A stretch of DNA of 59,098 nt from an uncultured Christensenellaceae bacterium (GTDB taxonomy: Bacteria; Bacillota; Clostridia; Christensenellales; UBA3700), in the NCBI GenBank assembly GCA_944376205.1, contig CALWBV010000010.1, forward strand, positions 1 through 59,098, written 5' to 3'. The translations under genes were made by a program, and so were the position numbers. Below, one piece after another: positions 16,904 to 25,850 of the stretch. The number at the start of each line of letters is the position of its first letter. The first letter of the stretch is position 1. The notes under the pieces were generated by a model that saw nothing but the letters and a program-made list of their open reading frames with translations, was not told the DNA's origin and made no database searches.

Positions 16904-18399
16904 TTTTCCTCCCTGGATGCCGAACGTGCATGCTCACTGCCCCATTTTCTGATTTTTTCAACCTTTTCGGGATTAACTTTTGTAATCGGTATCACCGACT
17001 TGAATACGTCGGCTATGGATTTTTTGTTTACGGCGCTTATGCCGTTGATGAGCGCCGTATGCGCTACGTCCTTGACGGCATATTCGATGTCAGAATAAGA
17101 AAAGCCTTCGCTTATTTTGACAAGTGCGTCTATATCTATCTCATTTGCGCCCATATGCAGACATCTGTCGGCATATTGCAAAATAGCCGTTTTGCGTTCG
17201 TCTGCATTAGGAAGATCTACGAAAAAGATATCCGAAAATCTTCCCTTTCTGAACAATTCGTAAGGGAGCGCATCGATATTGTTGGCGGTAGCCACGAGAA
17301 AAACTCTGCTCTTGGTCTCTTGCAACCAGAACAAAAATTGTCCTAGCACACGCTTACTCGTATCGTTGCCGTCATCGGAAACAGCCATAGCTTTTTCTAT
17401 CTCGTCAACCCACATTACGCACGGGGAAACGTTGTCGATATACTTGAGCGCTTCGGTCATATTTCTCTCGCTTTCTCCCACCCATTTGTCATAGACGCTT
17501 CCCGCATCGAAACGGTAAAGAGGAAGATCCCACGCCTTTGCGACCATTTTTGCCGAGAAAGATTTTCCGCAGCCCGGCACTCCGACAAGCAATATGCCCT
17601 TGGGGGTACTCAAATCGTAATTGAGCAATTGTTCTTCAGTCGCAAAAAACACTTTTTTGCGTTCTTCGAGCCACTCTTTGAGATTTTCAAGTCCCGATAC
17701 TTTGATGTTTCTGTCTACGTAAACTTCCTGTACGCAAGGCAATGCGCTGTAAAGTCTGCTCTTTTGACTCGTCAATTCGTAAAGATGCTTTGCCTCGAGT
17801 CCTTTGTTGTTTATGAGCGCTCCTGCCAGTATATTGTCTATCTGTATCTCCGTAAAACCTCTCAACAAAGTCGCTGCGGTAAGGATATCGTTATCCGACC
17901 AGCGAATAGGGTATTTGCCTTTGTATCTGTCGATAAACTTGCGGATAAGTTCAATACGCTCCTGCGTGTCGGGATAGTCTAAAGTCGTAAGCATGCCGAA
18001 TTGCAAAAGTCTGTTCCACACTCTGTCGGGCGTAATAAGTATGAGCGTACCGCAGTTTTCCTTTGCCTGATACAACACGTTGAGCACTTCCTGACTGTAA
18101 AGATTGCCGTCGCTTATTCTCTTGGTGTCTCCTATCGCAAAAGTAGCGTTTCTGTTCTTTTTGAAGACGTCGCAAACATACGGCATAGGGTCGCTGTCCA
18201 CGTTTTTATACGCCTTGTCGTTGAAAATGCTGACCTGTTTTGCGTCCGTATAGTAATAAACAGGTATGCGCATTTCTTTGGAAAGTTCCCCAAGCATACG
18301 CTCTACCCTTTCTCTCTCCGACGATACAACGACGATGAGAGGCGTACGGGCTACAATAAAATTACGTATTTCTTCTTTTGTGGCTTTATAATTACTCAT
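16900..18399 (-). CDS. Ycf46-like AAA ATPase
   Basis: A 499-residue protein with two halves. Residues 1-215 resemble a degenerate RecA/AAA-like domain without a Walker A, as in Ycf46-family proteins. Residues 230-480 are a complete AAA module: Walker A GVPGCGKS (273-280), pore loop DKWVGESERN (304-313), Walker B VMWVDEIE (328-335), LVATANNIDALP, and GRF with the arginine finger (386-388). Ycf46-type ATPases occur in cyanobacteria and various bacteria; their substrates are largely unknown. This is the second AAA of the operon and clearly different from the Vps4-like one. It is coupled by 4-bp overlaps on both sides, to a small helical protein upstream and to a membrane-anchored protein downstream, which makes those its best candidate partners. 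Confidence 0.85.
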   Translation of the reverse strand: MSNYKATKEEIRNFIVARTPLIVVVSSERERVERMLGELSKEMRIPVYYYTDAKQVSIFNDKAYKNVDSDPMPYVCDVFKKNRNATFAIGDTKRISDGNLYSQEVLNVLYQAKENCGTLILITPDRVWNRLLQFGMLTTLDYPDTQERIELIRKFIDRYKGKYPIRWSDNDILTAATLLRGFTEIQIDNILAGALINNKGLEAKHLYELTSQKSRLYSALPCVQEVYVDRNIKVSGLENLKEWLEERKKVFFATEEQLLNYDLSTPKGILLVGVPGCGKSFSAKMVAKAWDLPLYRFDAGSVYDKWVGESERNMTEALKYIDNVSPCVMWVDEIEKAMAVSDDGNDTSKRVLGQFLFWLQETKSRVFLVATANNIDALPYELFRKGRFSDIFFVDLPNADERKTAILQYADRCLHMGANEIDIDALVKISEGFSYSDIEYAVKDVAHTALINGISAVNKKSIADVFKSVIPITKVNPEKVEKIRKWGSEHARSASREEK

Positions 18400-18875
18400 A
18401 GCTGTATGTTTTTTAGTCTTGTTATTTCGTATAAAACGTCTTGCAACGTTCCTGCGGGAGATTCGTACTCTCCCTTTTTTAGCTGAAAAATTATCTTGTC
18501 CGAAAACGCATCTATTTGCTCAATTATACTCGTGCGTATGGACGTCTGTTCCTTTTTGCTTATAAACGGCAATTGCGACGTGCGGGCAAAAAGCTCCTCG
18601 TCCCGTCTCATTCTTTTGAAAAGCAAAACGATATAATCCGTATCGCCGCACTCAAGACATTCTTCGAGTTGTCTTAAAAACCTTTTGCATCTCTTTTCAA
18701 TCAGAAAATCAATGGTCTTTTTATAGCTTTTCGCCAACTCATTTTTGCCTGCGGAATTGCCCTTATAGTCGGATTTTATTGCCGTAACGACACTCTCTTC
18801 GGTAAGCAAACCCGTCTCCCGAAGCTCGTCGAAATAGGCTATCCAATCCGTGAAAGATCTCAATTTCTTTTGCAT
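18396..18875 (-). CDS. Small helical protein of unknown function
   Basis: A 159-residue helical, basic protein with no TM segment and no recognised domain. It contains pairs of Cys in a helix (LEECLECGD). The frame can start at TTG 18878 or ATG 18875; the ATG is preferred. No strong ribosome binding site is visible, so translation may depend on the upstream gene. Its stop overlaps the start of the Ycf46-like ATPase (ATGA), so it is probably made with and used by that ATPase, for example as an adaptor. Confidence 0.65.
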   Translation of the reverse strand: MQKKLRSFTDWIAYFDELRETGLLTEESVVTAIKSDYKGNSAGKNELAKSYKKTIDFLIEKRCKRFLRQLEECLECGDTDYIVLLFKRMRRDEELFARTSQLPFISKKEQTSIRTSIIEQIDAFSDKIIFQLKKGEYESPAGTLQDVLYEITRLKNIQL

Positions 18876-18889
18876 CAACCGATATACTG

Positions 18890-19114
18890 TTATTTATTGA
18901 AAGAGAAAGGAGGCTCGAGACTCCAGGTAGGGAGTTTCTTGTTTGCTTCGCTCAATCTCTCGTTGGTATATTCGAGATTTTCAGCTTCTATGCTGGCAAA
19001 ACTTTCATGCAATCTCTTTGCGACTTTCTTGGCAAATTCCGTCTTGGGCGCCTTTTCGTCTTGAGATGTCTCCTCGTCTAAAAGGGTCAAATCTTTGTTT
19101 TCGCTGTCTGCCAT
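18890..19114 (-). CDS. Short acidic protein of unknown function
   Basis: A 74-residue protein, acidic and helical, ending in a hydrophobic/aromatic stretch (PTWSLEPPFSFNK). A GAGGAGG ribosome binding site lies ten bases before the ATG and overlaps the end of the 531-residue gene, which argues that it is really translated. No family is recognised. It is placed between a membrane-anchored protein and the small partner of the Ycf46-like ATPase. Confidence 0.6.
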   Translation of the reverse strand: MADSENKDLTLLDEETSQDEKAPKTEFAKKVAKRLHESFASIEAENLEYTNERLSEANKKLPTWSLEPPFSFNK

Positions 19115-19128
19115 ATTTTCTGTCCTCC

Positions 19129-20724
19129 TCAGATAAACTTGATTTCGTTGACGATGTCTTCTTTTGCTTCGTAAGCTTTTTTACAATATTCGTTGAACTG
19201 TCCCAACTCGTCCATACACTTTTTGAGATTATCCAACGCTTTGTTCTTACGCTTGTTGAAGCCCTTGGAAGCCGTTGCTATCCTTATTGCTATAAATACT
19301 GCGATAACGCCTACGGCTATAGCGGCATAAGGCGTCACGAAACATATGCCTATAGCTATAAACAACAGTATAAAACTTATTATGTTGACGAGATTTATGT
19401 ATTTATATTTGAATTTGTTTGCCGAATAAAATTCGTTGAGATACTTTTCCTGCGTGTCGAGGTCGTTGCCGTTTGTCGTTGTCTTGAAAGTGTCTATCTG
19501 CAGATTGTATGCCGCAGGCGTTTCTTTCTTTACGTCGAGTTCGTATTTGTCTACGGCTCTTACAAACCATTCGCTCGTGTTTCTCAAAGCAAATTTCTTG
19601 ACGTTGTCATCTATCTTTTCGTCATACACTGCCCATTCGACCATCTTGGCTCCAACGCTGGAATTTTTACTCTCGAGTTCCTCGAGCGCTTCCATTTGTT
19701 GTTTTGCCGCTTCGATCGAACCTTTCTGCGCTATGACAAACTCGTAATACTGTTTTTGCTTTTTGAGTTCGCTTTCTTTTTCGTCGTAACTCGACATGAG
19801 TCCGATAAGTATTTCGTCAACTCTTTCTTTATAATTTTCTTCAGTCTGCGGCACATCCGACAGCTGTCCGAATTCCTTTACCTTGTCGAGAATAGTATAG
19901 AACTTACTGCAATTTCCGAATATCTTGGATATTTCGGGATACTCCGAACAGTACGCACGGAGATTAGAGTAATTTTCCGACGAGGCAGTAGGCATTGTTT
20001 TCAGATAGTTTTCGTAAGAATCTATAAGCGCATTCGCCTGCTCCACATCGTTGCTTATGATATTGATCCACTGGTCGATCTGCAAAGTAAGTTGTTCTTC
20101 CATTTCGGCAGACTTACCGAAAATACCGTTGAGGAACGCCTGCAAAACAACTGCCGTCTCCTGCTGAAGCATATTGGGGTCGAGAGTTCTGATATACTCG
20201 AAAAACCACTGTTTTGCCGCTTCTATCCTGTTGAATCTCAAATTCATGAGACAGAAGAAAAGACTTGTTTTTATAGCGTCTCTCTTGCCGCTTTCCATAA
20301 GCGCATTGTTGGCAATACCCGCATTGTCGTTGACCCATGCGGTAATAGCGATAAGAGCGTAAGACAACCAATAATCGGACGTGTTCATCCACAATTCTTC
20401 GGACAAGTCCTGAATAGTGGTATTGCGCACGAGGTTTATGTCAAAATCTCTTACAACGCCTATCACAGTACGTCTTATTGCCTTGTAGTTGCTGTATTTT
20501 GCATTGAGAATCTTGTTGATTCTCAAAATATTTTCTCTGGCAATCTGCGGTTCTTCGCCTTCGATAAGATCCTTTCTGAATTGCTTTACGCTAGCGAGGA
20601 TTTTGTCGGTAGTCTTTTGGATACTGTCAGTAGAATCGTCGACGGCATTCACGTTTACGTCAACGTCAGATTTCATACTGCGTATCGAACTGTTTAAGTT
20701 GGATATTAACTGTGTTGCGTTCAT
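19129..20724 (-). CDS. Membrane-anchored helical protein, paralogue 2
   Basis: A 531-residue protein, second member of the operon's three-paralogue family. It has an N-terminal helical segment, the block TSDYWLSYALIAI, a TPR-like pair of helices (FFCLMNLRFNRIEAAKQWFFEYI) that is closely matched in paralogue 3, a long helical middle, two adjacent hydrophobic segments (about 440-480) and a C-terminal helix. No catalytic motif is seen. The ATG overlaps the stop of paralogue 3 (4 bp). The pair may form a heteromeric membrane complex; the family function is unknown. Confidence 0.75.
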   Translation of the reverse strand: MNATQLISNLNSSIRSMKSDVDVNVNAVDDSTDSIQKTTDKILASVKQFRKDLIEGEEPQIARENILRINKILNAKYSNYKAIRRTVIGVVRDFDINLVRNTTIQDLSEELWMNTSDYWLSYALIAITAWVNDNAGIANNALMESGKRDAIKTSLFFCLMNLRFNRIEAAKQWFFEYIRTLDPNMLQQETAVVLQAFLNGIFGKSAEMEEQLTLQIDQWINIISNDVEQANALIDSYENYLKTMPTASSENYSNLRAYCSEYPEISKIFGNCSKFYTILDKVKEFGQLSDVPQTEENYKERVDEILIGLMSSYDEKESELKKQKQYYEFVIAQKGSIEAAKQQMEALEELESKNSSVGAKMVEWAVYDEKIDDNVKKFALRNTSEWFVRAVDKYELDVKKETPAAYNLQIDTFKTTTNGNDLDTQEKYLNEFYSANKFKYKYINLVNIISFILLFIAIGICFVTPYAAIAVGVIAVFIAIRIATASKGFNKRKNKALDNLKKCMDELGQFNEYCKKAYEAKEDIVNEIKFI

Positions 20725-22493
20725 TCCTGCTCCTCCGCGGTAAGATTGAATTTATCAATTGCATCGAACAAATCGTTCGCTTTGAGGTCTGCTTCTTTGT
20801 ATATCTGTCGCCATTGCGCCAACTCGGTAAGCGTCTCTTTCAACAGTAACAGCGCTTTTTCGCACCGCTGCTTGTATATCTTGTTGTATTGACTGACGTA
20901 AAAGCCCAAAACTACGCTGCTCACCGCAAGCACCAGTATGGCAAAAGTCAATATCAATCCGTGGAAATATCCTATCAATACCAAAAACAGTATGAGCGAA
21001 AGCATTATGCCGCACAAGCTTAAAAGAATTGCTTTGTCGGTTAACTGTTCTTTGATAATCTGCTTCTTGAGATGCTTCTTAACTTTTTTAGAACAAGGCT
21101 CCATATCGTTTTCGTTGCAATTCATTACGCAGCCGCTTATGTCGATATCGTAGTTTTGCTTTTCATGCTGTCTGTATTTGTTGACCGTATCCGTATATCC
21201 TTGCTTTATTTCTTCCTGAAGAATATTCACGGCAAATTTTTTGATACTTATGTCAAGTTTGTTATTGTCGTATGAAAAAGCCCATTCAAGCAGCATTTTA
21301 TCCATGGACGCTTTCTGTTCGCTCTTGGGTCTGTACTGCATTTTGTAACTCTCGAGAGCTTTTTCCATATCGCCTCTTGCCGCAACTATGCAATTGTTGT
21401 AGATAGTCTCTGCAATATTTTTTTCCTCTTCGACGTCATAGTCGTTGACGAGAGAATAAAGTACGCTTTCTATTCGTTGAGGCAAGTCTTTTCCTTTATT
21501 GGAAGTTTCGTTGTAGATTTTATTGAGCGAATCCGCCATGAGTTCGTTCTTTTCTGCCTGCGAGAGAAGATCCAACATCGAGTCGTATTGCGAACACGTG
21601 CGTTTGAGCGACAAAAACTCGTGGTGCGTAACGTGCGCCGTCTTTTCGGCAAACTCTACCGTACGTTTTATTATCTCTTCTCTGTAACCCGTGTTGAGCA
21701 TAAGCGAGTTATCAAGCAAATCTTTGAAGTTTTGTTCGACAAGTTCGCTGAGTTCAGCATCGGCTCCGAACGCTCCGTAAAGATATGCCTGTATGAGATA
21801 TTGCCATTCGGGAGTCAGACTCTGTGAATCCGTTATCTCCAAATATTTTTTATACCAACGTTTTGCAGTGTCGATTCTGTTGAATCTCAAAGCAATCAGC
21901 AAGAAAAAGAGACAAGAGTTGTGATAATTGATCGACAAACTTTTGCTCAAAGCTCTCTCTGCAGCTTCTTTTTCGTCGCTGTACCAAAGCATGACAGCCA
22001 TAATGGCATATGCAAGCCAGTAATCTGTATTTTGCAAATACGCCTTCTCTACCGTGCTTCTCAAAACTTCGTCGGATATGATGTTGAGATCCGCACCGAT
22101 GACGAATCCGAGGGTAATTCTTCTCAAATCGTTGTAATGCGAAAAATTCGCTTCGTAATCGTCCGCAAGCTTTGTAAGTTCCTTGGACGCAGTGGAAATT
22201 GTCTTGAAATTAAGGAATTTCTCAACTGTTTCCGTCAGCGCATAAAAAAGATCGCTGGCATCGTAAGCGGCTTTACCAACGTGATCCTTCAATCCCGAAG
22301 TCTTGCTTTTGACGGCCTTGCTCATATCCTTGCAGTTTTCTACCGCTATCTGACCACTCTCTATGGCATTGTCAAGCTCTATCTCAAGCTGTGCATTCTC
22401 ACGCTCGAGGCGTGCAATATTGCTTTGAACGCTGTTGATTTGAGAAATTAGCCGTCTTCTTTCTTCTTCTTCGTAATCGTATTCTTCAGCCAT
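20721..22493 (-). CDS. Membrane-anchored coiled-coil/TPR-like protein, paralogue 3 (first gene of operon)
   Basis: A 590-residue protein starting the operon. An N-terminal coiled coil (about 5-55), then helices, the block NTDYWLAYAIMAVMLW, a TPR-like segment with ALRFNRIDTAKRWYKKYLE, a helical middle, two long hydrophobic segments (about 490-540) and an acidic C-terminal tail. It is homologous in layout and in several blocks to the proteins at 15146-16903 and 19129-20724. AAAAGGAG precedes the ATG, and the consensus promoter lies about 30 bases further upstream, so it should be well expressed. No family recognised; the role as membrane anchor or sensor is inferred. Confidence 0.78.
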   Translation of the reverse strand: MAEEYDYEEEERRRLISQINSVQSNIARLERENAQLEIELDNAIESGQIAVENCKDMSKAVKSKTSGLKDHVGKAAYDASDLFYALTETVEKFLNFKTISTASKELTKLADDYEANFSHYNDLRRITLGFVIGADLNIISDEVLRSTVEKAYLQNTDYWLAYAIMAVMLWYSDEKEAAERALSKSLSINYHNSCLFFLLIALRFNRIDTAKRWYKKYLEITDSQSLTPEWQYLIQAYLYGAFGADAELSELVEQNFKDLLDNSLMLNTGYREEIIKRTVEFAEKTAHVTHHEFLSLKRTCSQYDSMLDLLSQAEKNELMADSLNKIYNETSNKGKDLPQRIESVLYSLVNDYDVEEEKNIAETIYNNCIVAARGDMEKALESYKMQYRPKSEQKASMDKMLLEWAFSYDNNKLDISIKKFAVNILQEEIKQGYTDTVNKYRQHEKQNYDIDISGCVMNCNENDMEPCSKKVKKHLKKQIIKEQLTDKAILLSLCGIMLSLILFLVLIGYFHGLILTFAILVLAVSSVVLGFYVSQYNKIYKQRCEKALLLLKETLTELAQWRQIYKEADLKANDLFDAIDKFNLTAEEQE

Positions 22494-22521
22494 AACGGTC
22501 TCCTTTTTACCGACTTCTTTT

Positions 22522-22550
22522 ATTATATCCTATAAGTTATGCCATGTCAA
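22522..22550 (-). promoter_or_regulatory. Consensus promoter of the ESCRT-like operon
   Basis: On the minus strand: TTGACA (22545-22550), 17-bp spacer, TATAAT (22522-22527). It matches the housekeeping consensus perfectly and has the same design as the promoter of the large TIR gene. No operator-like palindrome overlaps it, so basal expression without induction is plausible. Confidence 0.85.
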
Positions 22551-22943
22551 TATTTAATCTCATTTTAATATATCTATATTAACTCCCGCATCTATAAAAA
22601 CACGACTTTATAAGAAAAACTTCTCAAACACGCATTTTTACCGATAAAGCGTTTTATCTGCATACAAAAATTCATTGGCGAGCGAACTGATAATTTTCAT
22701 AAAATCACGGAAAGTTTAGCTGACAAACGCCGTGTAAAACAGGCTGAAAAGCCTTGATTGAAGCCGTCGGCATAAAGTCGATGACACGTCTGCAAACGGT
22801 AATATAATTCAACCATATTTTAATAACTAATGTCAATCTTTTACATAAAGAATTCGGAACGTCTGCGATAGTGCAAAGACGCTCCGAATCAAAATTATGG
22901 AGGTATAATATATTGCGTTTGACACGCAATACGAATAAGCGTT
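22551..22943. other. Non-coding stretch between two minus-strand operons
   Basis: No convincing gene. The part next to 22551 is AT-rich promoter upstream sequence. Near 22852-22889 lies the terminator-like hairpin listed separately. The rest shows no recognised element. Confidence 0.6.
22852..22889 (-). terminator. Probable terminator of the ECF/ABC operon
   Basis: Long imperfect stem with ATTCGGA and CGTCT pairing with AGACG and TCCGAAT, followed on the minus strand by a short T-rich stretch. It lies 55 bp after the stop of the ECF ATPase gene. Confidence 0.55.
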
Positions 22944-24368
22944 TTATATCTGTCCTTTGGAGCACGCATCGAGAAAAGCTCGTGCCTTTTCCTTTCCGCC
23001 TTCGTCCGATATTTTTCCATCGAGTATTATAGCCGCTTTGTCGCAAAGTGCGTCTGTACACCTTCTGTCATGAGTGGTGGCAATAACGGTGTTGCCCGTA
23101 TCGAGGTGAATTTCGTTGAGCACTCCTACCATACGTTTGAGCCCTTGATAGTCCTGTCCTACGGTAGGTTCGTCGAGGATAAGCACTTCGGGTTTGCAAG
23201 CAAGTACCGCAGCGACTCCTACAAGTCTTTTTTGTCCTTCAGACAACGAGTGCGGATGTCTGTCGAGAAGATGTTCTATACCCAATCTTTCGGCAAGCTC
23301 GAGCGCATACTTGGCACTTTCTGCACCGAATTCCAATTCTTTTTTCACAGTAGGCATAAACAACTGATAATCGGGATTCTGATAGACGACGCCCACCGTC
23401 TTGAACCATCTTCTGCCCGCACGTCTCGAGTGCGGCGCAACATTCTGTACGATTTTTCCTTTTGTAGGTTTGATGAGCTTTGCCATCAATCTCGTAAGCG
23501 TAGTTTTGCCGCAACCGTTTTGTCCCATAAGAAGCATTCTTCCGCCTTTGGGTACAGTGAGATTTATTTCTTTCAAAATATCTTTTTTCGATACTGAATA
23601 GCTTACTTTTTCAAGTGAAAACGCATCGCCCGTGCCAAGAATTTTACCCACGCCGTCATCTATGTACTCTGCCCGTGACGCAAGATATTTTTGCTTATCC
23701 TTAACCTGATAGAGTACTGCGTCCTGCAAGTGCCAAACTCTGTCCACATACTGCATGACCGCATCCAAGCGGTGTTCTATGACAAGCACTGCGTATCCGC
23801 TCCTTGCAAGTTGAGTCAGGCTTGTCATAAGCAATCTCGCTCCCTGTCCGTCAAGATTTGCAAGCGGCTCGTCGAGTATGAGAATTTTTTGTCGCATCGC
23901 CATTACAGACGCCGTAACGAGTCTTTGCTTTTGACCTCCCGACAGCGTGCGTGTCCTTGCGTTTTTGTCAAGAAGCATACGCTCGCAAGCCGTATCGATG
24001 CTATGCGCAATATCCTCTGCCGTCATACCCAGATTTTCGCAGCCGAACGCTATCTCGGACTCCACTCTGTCGTGAATTATCTGTGCGTCGGCATTTTGCA
24101 AAACGACACCGACTTTGCGACAGATTTCGTTCATCGAAAGTCCTTTTGCGGATTTGCCTTCGATATACAATTCTCCGTCAAGATTACCTTTTAACACGTG
24201 CGGAATAATGCCGCAGATTATATTCATCAAAGTACTTTTACCCGCTCCCGAAACGCCCGACAACAAAGCGAGTTCGCCGTACTCCATAAAAAAGTCCGCA
24301 CCGTTGAGCGCAGGAGTATCGCACCCCTCGTAAACAAATCTTATATTTCTCATTCTTACAGCACTCAT
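22944..24368 (-). CDS. ECF-type transporter, fused double ATP-binding protein
   Basis: A 474-residue protein with two complete ABC ATPase domains in tandem, as in CbiO/EcfA fusions. First half: Walker A SGVSGAGKST (38-47), signature LSGGQKQR, Walker B ILILDEPLANLDG. Second half: Walker A GQNGCGKTT, signature LSEGQKR, Walker B VLILDEPTVGQD. It would power the T and S components encoded immediately upstream. The ATG overlaps the stop of the T-component gene by 4 bp. It is the last gene of the operon. Confidence 0.92.
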   Translation of the reverse strand: MSAVRMRNIRFVYEGCDTPALNGADFFMEYGELALLSGVSGAGKSTLMNIICGIIPHVLKGNLDGELYIEGKSAKGLSMNEICRKVGVVLQNADAQIIHDRVESEIAFGCENLGMTAEDIAHSIDTACERMLLDKNARTRTLSGGQKQRLVTASVMAMRQKILILDEPLANLDGQGARLLMTSLTQLARSGYAVLVIEHRLDAVMQYVDRVWHLQDAVLYQVKDKQKYLASRAEYIDDGVGKILGTGDAFSLEKVSYSVSKKDILKEINLTVPKGGRMLLMGQNGCGKTTLTRLMAKLIKPTKGKIVQNVAPHSRRAGRRWFKTVGVVYQNPDYQLFMPTVKKELEFGAESAKYALELAERLGIEHLLDRHPHSLSEGQKRLVGVAAVLACKPEVLILDEPTVGQDYQGLKRMVGVLNEIHLDTGNTVIATTHDRRCTDALCDKAAIILDGKISDEGGKEKARAFLDACSKGQI

Positions 24369-25042
24369 ATCGTCACCACCGCCGCTACCGTTCCCGCCGT
24401 AAACAAGATTGCGAAAACTGCGTCTTTGAATTTGAATTTCACCGTCTTGTACACGGTATAGTTTTTATCCCCCACGACAAAACCTCTGGTCTCCACGCTG
24501 AGCGAAAGCGTATCCGAAATATTCACCAGCCTCACGGCAAGAGGAAGCAAAAACGCTCTGTAAAATACCGTCGGTTTGATTATGCTGCCTGCGCCTCGGG
24601 TTTTCATTGCTTCTCTTATCTGTGCCGTTTCTTTGACAAGCAAAGGGAAAAACGACGTCGCTATCATCATGCCGAGAGTTATGCTTCGTGGCGCTTTTAC
24701 GCTGCAGAGATTACTCACGAGATCGGAAGGTTTTAAGCCTATACCCGGAATTACGGCAACGCAAACCGCAAGTATTCTCACCGCCGCCGAAAGAGTTGCC
24801 TGCGCATCTTTCGATACGGCATACGTGATAAGACAGAATATCCCCGTCATTGCCGCCGCAAACGGTATTACTGCCAAGCAAGCCTTGTAATATCCGAACA
24901 AAAAAAACAGAATCCACACCCCTGCAAGATAGCACCAACCGTATGTACGTTTTGCAAGCAACAGCCCTACCACGAGAATTATTATCCCCGCAAACACTCC
25001 TGCAAGCGGATATAAAGGTCTTCGACAACTCAATTTTTCCAT
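24365..25042 (-). CDS. ECF transporter transmembrane (T) component, CbiQ/EcfT-like
   Basis: A 225-residue protein with five to six hydrophobic segments and the coupling-helix region typical of EcfT (FFPLLVKETAQIREAMKTRG and LSLSVETRGF with the Ala/Arg-Gly coupling motifs). It couples the double ATPase to the S component. It lies between them with a 4-bp overlap on one side and one base on the other, so the three are made together. Confidence 0.9.
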   Translation of the reverse strand: MEKLSCRRPLYPLAGVFAGIIILVVGLLLAKRTYGWCYLAGVWILFFLFGYYKACLAVIPFAAAMTGIFCLITYAVSKDAQATLSAAVRILAVCVAVIPGIGLKPSDLVSNLCSVKAPRSITLGMMIATSFFPLLVKETAQIREAMKTRGAGSIIKPTVFYRAFLLPLAVRLVNISDTLSLSVETRGFVVGDKNYTVYKTVKFKFKDAVFAILFTAGTVAAVVTI

Positions 25043-25043
25043 A

Positions 25044-25850
25044 TTATTTTTTCAAAACTCCCGCTTTTTTCAATTCTTTGGAAATTCGCATTCCTATCAA
25101 AGTACCGATTACGCTTACGGCTACGACTGCAAAGCTCATGCCCACTGCCGCCCAAGGCGCTTTATCCGCTACTGCGGTCATGACTTCGTTGCCGATTATG
25201 AGGTTATATACATAGTTGAAAGGCAGAGAAAGCGGATTGTAAAGCGCTACTGCGAAAAACACCGCCGCATCCTTGTCATAGCCTCTGAAAATTATAGCCA
25301 CCGCCGCTTCGAGCAAGAGTCCGATAACGATATTGTTGACAAACATCGCAGGCGACATCAACAACTGTATCACGCCCGTAAAAACGGATATGAAAAACAT
25401 ACTGCCCGTTTTTCTGACCTTCGACAAGGCAATTGCGGGGAATATCGAAAGTTGCAATCCCGTAACCAATTGCGCTATTCCGAAAACAGTCGACTGGAGA
25501 GGGACTACAAGCGGCATTACCGAACTCGTAACAAGTACTACTGCCGACATTATCGCAAGAAAAACTATGTCTTTGACTTTGAATTTTTTGAAAAGCTTTT
25601 TGCGATTTTCCCCTTCGGATTTTTCATGGCACGCACTTTGCAAAACGTCTTTTTCAAAAGCATTAGATGCGTCTTTTTCTTTCTCGCCGCTATCCGCATA
25701 AATTACGTCGGTTGCGCCCTCTTGTCGCACAGAATCGGAATCACCGCCGTCCACGTATTTTTCAAACATTTCGTCATCTGCCGCAATCGGATTTCCCGAT
25801 TGTACAGAATTGTCGTTATCGCTATGTAAGAGTTTATTTTTGTCTTCCAT
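25044..25850 (-). CDS. ECF transporter substrate-binding (S) component, MptD/Trep_Strep-like
   Basis: A 268-residue protein. The first 85 residues are hydrophilic and acidic, which is unusual for an S component. The rest holds six hydrophobic segments of the MptD/Trep_Strep type, with FGIAQLVTGLQLSIFPAIAL and LYNPLSLPFNY. The substrate is not fixed by sequence. Because the operon also contains a CydDC-like pair, a NOSP protein and DtxR-like boxes, iron, haem or a metallophore is the best guess. The start overlaps the end of the ABC gene upstream by 17 bp. Confidence 0.8.
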   Translation of the reverse strand: MEDKNKLLHSDNDNSVQSGNPIAADDEMFEKYVDGGDSDSVRQEGATDVIYADSGEKEKDASNAFEKDVLQSACHEKSEGENRKKLFKKFKVKDIVFLAIMSAVVLVTSSVMPLVVPLQSTVFGIAQLVTGLQLSIFPAIALSKVRKTGSMFFISVFTGVIQLLMSPAMFVNNIVIGLLLEAAVAIIFRGYDKDAAVFFAVALYNPLSLPFNYVYNLIIGNEVMTAVADKAPWAAVGMSFAVVAVSVIGTLIGMRISKELKKAGVLKK

